Assembly: GCA_027382625.1 (NCBI GenBank)
Contig: JAJKFJ010010491.1
Coordinates: 1-13,712 of the forward strand
Length of the DNA: 13,712 bases
Direction of reading: 5' to 3'
Origin: Tetmemena sp. SeJ-2015
Lineage: Eukaryota; Ciliophora; Spirotrichea; Sporadotrichida; Oxytrichidae
Shown here: positions 10,101-13,712 of the stretch, one piece after another
How the letters are laid out: each line of letters begins with the position of its first letter
How positions within the stretch are numbered: position 1 is the first letter of the stretch
Translations under genes and position numbers: made by a program
Notes under the pieces: generated by a model
Told to the model about the DNA's origin: nothing
Database searches by the model: none
The model's input: only the letters and a program-made list of their open reading frames with translations

Positions 10101-10425
10101 ACCAATAAAATTATATGAGAGTGAGTAGTAAATAAGTACTCACAAGTTCTACAAATTAATAACTAATGACTAAGTGAAACTTACTATTGATTGCTTATTT
10201 ATGAGTATTTAAAAGACTTTCTAGACTGAAATTAATCCAAGAGAGAAAGTTTGGATAGATTTCTTAAAATTTAAAATGTTATACCCAGTTTAAGAGTAAG
10301 TTTTGGAAAATAGGCCCTTGAACTAGAAGTGCATAGAATGTAAAGGATCTCAGAATAATGAGTTAAGTGCATCATAGAGCCCCTTAAAGCAGTTTTCTTC
10401 CTCTTTATCTGCCATTTCAAATTGA
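4196..10425 (+). CDS. Ser/Thr protein kinase with long low-complexity C-terminal tail
   Basis: This is a large intron-containing kinase gene. The first in-frame candidate start is the triple ATG at 4196-4204. N-terminal exons between about 4500 and 5230 encode Ser/Lys/Gln-rich sequence with unresolved frame changes. The catalytic domain is complete: Gly-rich loop GILGIGVFGVVVLV (about 5275-5315), catalytic Lys in RALKII, helix-C Glu in IETESEIL, hinge MIEMEYVEGG, catalytic loop VIHRDIKPENILL (about 6097-6135), DFG in KLVDFGLSAKF, APE in TLLFMAPEQIS, and the C-lobe end RYDAKRA...LLHPWI. All catalytic residues are present, so it should be active. The pattern resembles CAMK/CDPK-like kinases, but I see no EF hands. 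A tail of roughly 1,000 residues, rich in Q, N, S and K, follows. It ends in a more ordered patch (KLTIDCLFMSIQKTF, VWIDFLKFKMLYP, KCIECKG) before TGA at 10423-10425. Exons between 9006 and 9330 are not resolved. Substrate and role are unknown. Confidence 0.85.
5461..5578 (+). other. Kinase intron between VVKFYQ and MYEGKSY
   Basis: This 118-base AT-rich segment begins GTAAGG and ends TTGGTTATAG. Removal joins VVKFYQ to MYEGKSYIMIEMEYVEGG, the contiguous beta4-hinge stretch expected in a kinase. Internal TGA codons make it non-coding. Confidence 0.85.
5816..5964 (+). other. Probable kinase intron before IIERDIEYFESRVL
   Basis: The acceptor CAATTTTTATAG at 5953-5964 is strong and precedes the exon carrying the HRD and DFG motifs. 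The donor is less certain: GTTTTT at 5816 preserves the frame, but GTCC or GTCG sites upstream do so too. An earlier donor would shorten the charged insert (MKQQDIQEQINKQVQ...) before the C-lobe. Confidence 0.6.
6444..6494 (+). other. Kinase intron between PSFMS and LAKDFLSRI
   Basis: This 51-base segment starts GTAAGT and ends TTTATCTAG. It contains no TGA and its length is a multiple of three, so it could be read through. Splicing gives FMSNLAKDFLSRI, the usual kinase C-lobe spacing, so I take it as an intron. Confidence 0.75.
6562..6597 (+). other. Candidate IES: 36 bp AT-rich insertion flanked by GC repeats
   Basis: The conserved end of the kinase domain should read RYDAKRALLHPWI. Instead, 36 bases (GCTATATTC...TTATTATAA) sit between KR and ALLHPWI. 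They are flanked by a GC direct repeat (6562-6563 and 6598-6599). Removing one repeat copy plus the insert restores the motif in frame. It has no GT-AG borders in the needed phase. With only TGA as a stop it could also be translated as a 12-residue insertion, and a 2 bp repeat is weak evidence. Confidence 0.5.
7568..7629 (+). other. Probable intron in the kinase tail
   Basis: This 62-base segment starts GTCTTATC and ends CATTAGCAAG. Removal joins MNQANSG to HMASPSPTTQRLNL in the frame that remains open downstream. The borders were chosen by frame restoration. Confidence 0.5.
7790..7863 (+). other. Probable intron in the kinase tail
   Basis: This 74-base segment starts GTAGCT and ends TACAAGTAAG and contains TGA in the upstream frame. 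Removal joins ENKKLLER to IIGANGNDSKRSG. Alternative borders cannot be excluded. Confidence 0.5.
8748..8870 (+). other. Possible intron in the kinase tail
   Basis: This 123-base segment starts GTAGAAGGG and ends CTAATTGAG. It contains two in-frame TGA codons, so it cannot be translated. Removal joins TTEKVK to QVHQNQKAMFTTTS. Other acceptors nearby, such as AACTAG with an earlier donor, also fit. Confidence 0.4.
10081..10121 (+). other. Probable last intron of the kinase gene
   Basis: This 41-base segment starts GTATGA and ends TATATGAGAG. The upstream frame meets TGA just inside it. Removal joins LAQSIKRRS to EQQISTHKFYKLITND, leading to the conserved-looking C-terminal patch and the stop at 10423-10425. 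Confidence 0.6.
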
Positions 10426-10710
10426 TAAACTTAAAAAAGATGAGAAGAGAATATAAGTGGACTATAGAAATATTTATTGGACTATAGCGTTGCTTATACC
10501 TTTCTTATTAAATATTTTTATCAAAGGAAAGTTTAGAAGAAAAATCCAGAATTCAAAATCCCTAAAATGAAACTCAAAGGATTGAAATTTAATTTAGACT
10601 TTAATTAAATGGAAATCAATCTCATGTAATAAGTTCATTACTACTCATAATAGTTGTTATCTTTAAACTCATTCTATTTCCTGTTTTATTTTTAAGGAAT
10701 TGTTATTGCC
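10426..10710. other. Convergent intergenic spacer, 285 bp
   Basis: AT-rich sequence between the kinase stop (+) and the small Lys-rich gene stop (-). It should contain both 3' UTRs. Apart from a short duplicated decamer (listed separately) I see no gene or RNA structure in it. Confidence 0.5.
10458..10487 (+). repeat. Two direct copies of TGGACTATAG, 20 bp apart
   Basis: TGGACTATAG occurs at 10458-10467 and exactly again at 10478-10487, with 10 AT-rich bases between. It lies in the 3' spacer after the kinase gene. It might be a local duplication, or a pointer-like repeat flanking a very short eliminated element. Function unknown. Confidence 0.6.
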
Positions 10711-11466
10711 TCACTTGACCTTTGTAAGTTTATGAGATTTCCTCTTTGAGAACTTAGCTTCAAGTCTGTCTTTGTAGCTCTCTCCTTTGTGGATGTCTTT
10801 AGATTTCTCACTGACTTTCTTGACCAGTTAGTGCTGCTTCTTCTTCTTTGCTTTTTGGACTGGAGCCTTGAAGAAGTTAGGTTTCTTATCTTGTTAAATT
10901 AACTAATTTGATTGAAAAGAATTAATTATCTTTGAGGGAAAATAAGTTCAAATTAAACCTAATATATTAAAATAGATGATACTACAACAAACTATGGCGC
11001 TCTCATTTATGAAGAAAATAATATTTTAGCTAATATTTTTTTAATTTGAAGATGCTTCTTGATTCTTACTATCTGAAACTACTTGTGAAAAGAAAAAAAT
11101 TAAGATGGACATAAATATATTTTCAATAGAAATTAGGGTAACCGTCTACCAAGAAATGAACTCTTATCCTCAATAAATTTTTTGCATTCACCGAATAGTT
11201 TTTCCTGGGATGGAAACTTAAACTTCGAGAGGTTTGGTTTAACTGCAACAACCTTATAATCAAATCCTTAGCTAAAAAAGGATCTCTTAATTTTTAGCGC
11301 TATTTAAAAGGCCAAAATATAATAATATTCAAATCCGACTCAGCTAAAATCTTCTCTGCTCCTTTATATAGCTTTCTATTTAAAAAAGTTGTTAAAACTA
11401 AAAATATTTTGCAAGTTGTTCCTTTGGCTTATTGGTTTGGTCTACCTCCATTGCGTTGTCGCTCAT
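10711..11466 (-). CDS. Small lysine-rich protein with four inferred introns, complete
   Basis: Minus strand, from ATG at 11466-11464 (MSDNAMEVDQTNKPK) to TGA at 10713-10711. Inferred introns: 11398-11376 (23 bases, GTTTTA...AATAG), 11339-11272 (GTCGGA...CCTTTTTTAG), 11149-11082 (GTAGAC...CTTTTCACAAG) and 10992-10903 (GTTTGT...TCAAATTAG). Splicing gives 168 residues, and exon lengths sum to a multiple of three. Exons read QLAKYFQKLYKGAEKILADQ, GFDYKVVAVKPNLSKF, EKLFGECKKFIEDKSSF, a Ser/Asn-rich linker, then a strongly basic C-terminus with FFKAPVQKAKKKKQH and ESYKDRLEAKFSKRKSHK. A small basic C-terminus suggests an RNA-binding or nucleolar protein, but this is inference and I do not recognise the family. 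It follows isoleucyl-tRNA synthetase on the same strand with about 112 bases between. The third and fourth introns are the least certain. Confidence 0.65.
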
Positions 11467-11578
11467 TTTAGCAATTATATTTATTATATCAACTTATTAC
11501 ACCCAATAGAACAAGTCTTCTACAAATTTAAGCCAATAATTAACTAGAATCAAATCTTGCAAGAGAGTTCAACCCTAT
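11467..11578. other. Tandem intergenic spacer upstream of the small Lys-rich gene
   Basis: This 112-base AT-rich stretch lies between the stop of the isoleucyl-tRNA synthetase piece and the start codon of the next minus-strand gene. It would hold the 3' end of the former and the promoter of the latter. No specific motif is identified. Confidence 0.4.
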
Positions 11579-12905
11579 TCACTTGGCCTGAGTGGCGGTG
11601 AAGAAGTCAACTCCATTAAGGAAGAAGTCTTCCTTGAGGGTGAGTTCCACATGCTGTCCGTTAAGCTTGAAGCGGAGTACGTTGTTCTCTCCGATCTTCT
11701 TTCTGAGGGAGTCTTGACTGTGGGCTAGCACGTAGCTCTTGATGTCACTCACGAAGTTCACCTTCTCAGTGTTGTGCTGTCCGAACTTTTCGGCAAGTTT
11801 GGCTTCATTGAAAGTGAAGTTAGGCACGCAGATAAGCACCTTCAACACGTCTGCTGGGTTCTCAGGGTTGGTATACTCAGTCTCGGCAATCTGCACGAGG
11901 TGAGGTTGCTTGAAGCTGGCAGGCAAGAATGGAACCTTCACTGAAGTTCTAATGGAGTCATTCAAAAGGTTTCATGCATTAAGACTTGGAAAATGCTCAC
12001 GAGGTAAGTAATAGATCTTTTATGATTGTTCTTGGAGATGACTTGCTCGAAGACAGTATCTTTAGATGAAGTCTGGTAGAAGATTTCGATTTGGTCTTCG
12101 ATGTTGAGCTTGGAGACCTTTCTGAGCTTTTGAACCTTGTTCACTAGCTCTCTGGCAATACCCTTCTGCTTCAGGTCCTCGTTAATGGTGAGGTCAAGGA
12201 TGACACTAGATTCGAAGTTGCAGTCTACTCCCAAGTTAGGGTTCTTAGAGTGCTCGTCGGTGAACTTCTTGCTGATCTTAACCCAGTCTCTTTCGACTGA
12301 GACTCCATCGACGAGGGTAGTGCCGTTGGAGTGTAGCTCAAGCACCTATTCTCTGGAGAGGTTGGTGACCTTCTCCTTGAACTGCTTGGTGTAGGCTTTC
12401 TGAAGGGCCTGACCGAAGAGCTTGTTGTCGGGCTCGATGACGTAGTTGACGAAAGCCTTCTCGTCGCTCTCAATGGCGAGTTCCAAGCAGTTCAATTCGT
12501 CCTTGATGTAAACTTCTTATTAAGCATTAAGTTAATTAGAGGAGTGCTTTAAGTTTAGCTCTGGATGGTGAGGAGGTCTTCGACAGCTTGCTTGTCTCCC
12601 TCAACCAAGGTAACCTTCTGGAGTGGGTTCTTGATGGAGATGTTCTTGTTGTCTCTGATCTTTCTTCCGAGCTCGATGGTGGACTGCATGCGGTGCACCA
12701 TGCGCTCGATACCCTCGTTGATGAGTCCTTCCTGGTATTCGGGGATTCTAAGGAAGTGGATTGAGTCTGCGTAGTAGGTGGCGTCCTCAGCTGAGATACC
12801 GTTCTTAAGGTTCTGATAGATGTACTCAGAAAGGAAGGGAGTGATGCAAGACATCATGATGGTGCTGTTCAGCAACACATCGAACAGAGTGTTCACTTAG
12901 AAACT
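11579..12905 (-). CDS. IARS1: Isoleucyl-tRNA synthetase, C-terminal part (partial, interrupted by two IES)
   Basis: This is a minus-strand fragment of the cytosolic, eukaryotic-type enzyme that charges tRNA-Ile. After removal of the two IES the coding length is exactly 405 codons including TGA (11581-11579). Landmarks: MSCITPFLSEYIYQNLK, GIERMVHRMQSTIELGRKIR (anticodon-binding region), IKDELNCLELAI, IEPDNKLFGQAL, INEDLKQKGIARELVNKVQK followed by LRKVSKLNIEDQIEIFY, then a weakly conserved C-terminal domain ending FFTATQAK. The catalytic half with HIGH and KMSKS motifs (roughly 650-700 residues) is missing. An in-frame TGA at 12908-12906 closes the frame upstream, and a dynein fragment on the other strand begins about 40 bases further on. 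TAG at the codon for Gln in SREQVLEL is a reassigned stop. The codons are clearly more GC-rich than in the neighbouring kinase gene. Confidence 0.93.
11960..12024 (-). other. IES 1 in isoleucyl-tRNA synthetase, ATT pointer
   Basis: ATT occurs at 11960-11962 and 12025-12027 (AAT on the coding strand). One ATT copy plus the intervening bases (65 in total) separates EQVISKNN from DSIRTSVKVPFL. Read through, it gives a TGA and a frameshift; excised at the repeat, it restores the enzyme in frame. The inner ends are imperfectly inverted (CAAAAGG on one side, CATAAAAG on the other). There are no GT-AG borders that restore the frame. Confidence 0.82.
12509..12555 (-). other. IES 2 in isoleucyl-tRNA synthetase, TA pointer with inverted ends
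   Basis: TA occurs at 12509-12510 and 12556-12557. One TA copy plus the AT-rich insert (47 bases) splits EDLLTIQS from YIKDELNC. Excision at TA gives cag-agc-tac-atc, QSYIKDEL, the expected uninterrupted motif. Both ends read TAAACTT inward, a 7 bp terminal inverted repeat including the TA. No GT-AG intron fits. TA boundaries with inverted termini are typical of transposon-derived ciliate IES. Confidence 0.85.
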
Positions 12906-12941
12906 TCATTGTAACTCTATGATGTTGATATGTATTTCTGG
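12906..12941. other. Junction spacer between back-to-back gene fragments
   Basis: About 36 AT-rich bases lie between the isoleucyl-tRNA synthetase fragment (reading left) and the dynein stalk fragment (reading right). Neither gene has its upstream part here. The exact borders could shift by 5-15 bases, because dynein identity becomes clear only at IKSMPNPP (about 12945). Confidence 0.55.
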
Positions 12942-13574
12942 AGAATCAAGTCGATGCCCAATCCTCCTAAAGCAGTGCTAATGGTGATGGAGTCAATTAT
13001 GTTGCTGCTAGGAGAGAAATAGGACTGGAACACTATCCGCTCCAATCTGAATGAAACTAACGCTTTCATTGACAGACTTAAGACATTCGATGTCATGAAG
13101 TGTCCAGAGGCAGTGTTTGAGAAATGCAGAAAGAACTTCATCTCAAAGCCTGACTTTGATGTTGCTGAGGTCAGGAAGAAGTCAGTGGCTGCCTCATTTA
13201 TGGCTCAGTGGGTAAAGGCAGTTAACAACTACTAAAAAGTGGTTAAAGTTGTGGAGCCAAAGCAGCGCCGCTATAATGAAGTCAAGGCTAATTTAGACCA
13301 AGCAGAAGCTGAACTCGCTGTAAAGATGGCAGAAGTGTAGAAAGTGCGTGACAAGGTAGCTCTTCTCCAGAGAAAGTGTCAGGAAATGGAAAACGAGAAG
13401 CAAAGACTAGCTGAGGAAATGGAGCGATGTGAAAAGAGAATGGGCAGAGCAGAAAAGCTTCTCGTACTGTTAGCTGATGAAGGTGTGAGATGGAAGGAAA
13501 CTGTCGAGAGAATGGATGTTGAGATGGAGAAACTAGTTGGCAATGTGTTCATATCTTGCGGATGCATATCATAA
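12942..13574 (+). CDS. Dynein heavy chain, stalk region (partial at both ends)
   Basis: A single open frame encodes about 210 residues spanning the dynein stalk, the antiparallel coiled coil that carries the microtubule-binding domain. Landmarks: IKSMPNPPKAVLMVMES and LLLGEKQDW before CC1 (strut entry), FISKPDFDVAEVRKKSVAA and FMAQWVKAVNNYQKV (end of the microtubule-binding domain and start of CC2), a long heptad-rich coiled coil with KANLDQAEAELAVKMAEV and QEMENEKQRLAEEMERC, then RAEKLLVLLADEGVRWKETV and LVGNVFISCGCIS leading toward AAA5. TAG/TAA codons inside are Gln. Upstream motor and tail, and downstream AAA5 to C-terminus, are missing. The frame meets TGA at 13593-13595 after GTAAGA, so the true 3' border lies near 13570-13575. 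It may or may not belong to the same dynein gene as 206-1349. Confidence 0.93.
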
Positions 13575-13712
13575 GTAAGAGTGAAAATGAAGTGATGGAT
13601 TGTGCTGCTTATAGTGGTTTAATGTTGAGAAATAGTAATTTATTTTTATTTATAAGAAGAGGAAATAAAATGAGCTTGTATGGATCCAAATGTATGAAAC
13701 AGCCAACACTCT
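13575..13712. other. AT-rich 3' flank of the dynein stalk fragment
   Basis: The flank starts with a canonical-looking donor GTAAGA at 13575 but no downstream stretch continues as clear dynein. Splicing to TTATAG (13609-13614) keeps a frame open but the product is not dynein-like. Excising TA to TA (13572 to 13609) would give ISYSG, which resembles the start of the AAA5 segment for only a few residues. The rest of the window is unassigned. Confidence 0.35.

Noticed and set aside
12137..12473. Plus-strand and alternative minus-strand open frames over isoleucyl-tRNA synthetase
   Set aside because: They are shadows; only the frame matching the conserved enzyme is coding.
12509..12557. Explaining the isoleucyl-tRNA synthetase interruptions as spliceosomal introns
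   Set aside because: Neither insert has GT-AG borders in a phase that restores the enzyme, whereas direct-repeat excision does so exactly for both.
12917..13141. Minus-strand 74-residue open frame
   Set aside because: It is antisense to the dynein stalk segment, whose plus-strand product is clearly recognisable.
1..13712. Telomeric C4A4/G4T4 tracts, CRISPR-like arrays, tRNA or rRNA genes, and transposase genes such as TBE elements
   Set aside because: I looked for each by eye on both strands and saw no convincing example. Absence by eye does not exclude a diverged tRNA or a degraded element.
1..13712. Bacterial or standard-code eukaryotic origin
   Set aside because: In-frame TAA/TAG in conserved motifs of every recognisable gene, axonemal dynein, and short AT-rich introns all point to a ciliate.

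Overview
This window reads as ciliate nuclear DNA that uses the code in which UAA and UAG mean glutamine and UGA is the only stop. Every recognisable gene (dynein heavy chain, isoleucyl-tRNA synthetase, protein kinase) is interrupted by TAA/TAG at positions where Gln is acceptable, and all gene ends are TGA. Short AT-rich GT-AG introns are frequent. Two short segments in the isoleucyl-tRNA synthetase gene are not introns. They are flanked by 2-3 bp direct repeats (TA, ATT), and removing one repeat copy plus the insert restores the conserved protein exactly. That is the signature of internal eliminated sequences (IES), so I infer germline (micronuclear) DNA, most likely of a spirotrich such as an oxytrichid. 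The species cannot be named from this sequence.

Layout, left to right: (1) the last 40 codons of an unrecognised gene with an acidic tail (1-123, +). (2) The C-terminal part of an axonemal-type dynein heavy chain (206-1349, +), starting abruptly with the rest of the gene missing. (3) A convergent, apparently complete gene for a Gln/Ser/Asn-rich protein of unknown function (1482-3784, -). (4) A roughly 410 bp divergent intergenic region. (5) A long protein kinase gene (about 4196-10425, +) with a complete catalytic domain and a very long low-complexity tail. (6) A 285 bp convergent spacer. (7) A small lysine-rich protein gene with four inferred introns (10711-11466, -). (8) The C-terminal 404 residues of cytosolic-type isoleucyl-tRNA synthetase (11579-12905, -), carrying two IES. 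(9) About 40 bp further on, pointing the other way, the stalk (coiled-coil) region of a dynein heavy chain (12942 to about 13574, +), broken at both ends.

The main point of interest is the architecture. Three complete-looking genes lie between fragments of large conserved genes that begin or end abruptly. The two dynein pieces are on the same strand but in the wrong order: the C-terminus lies about 11.6 kb upstream of the stalk. An isoleucyl-tRNA synthetase fragment and a dynein fragment abut back to back, although each lacks its own upstream part. In a germline genome with scrambled, interleaved gene segments this is the expected picture. In a somatic genome it would mean pseudogene fragments or misassembly. 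I could not resolve every exon of the kinase gene, and several splice sites are inferred from reading-frame restoration alone.
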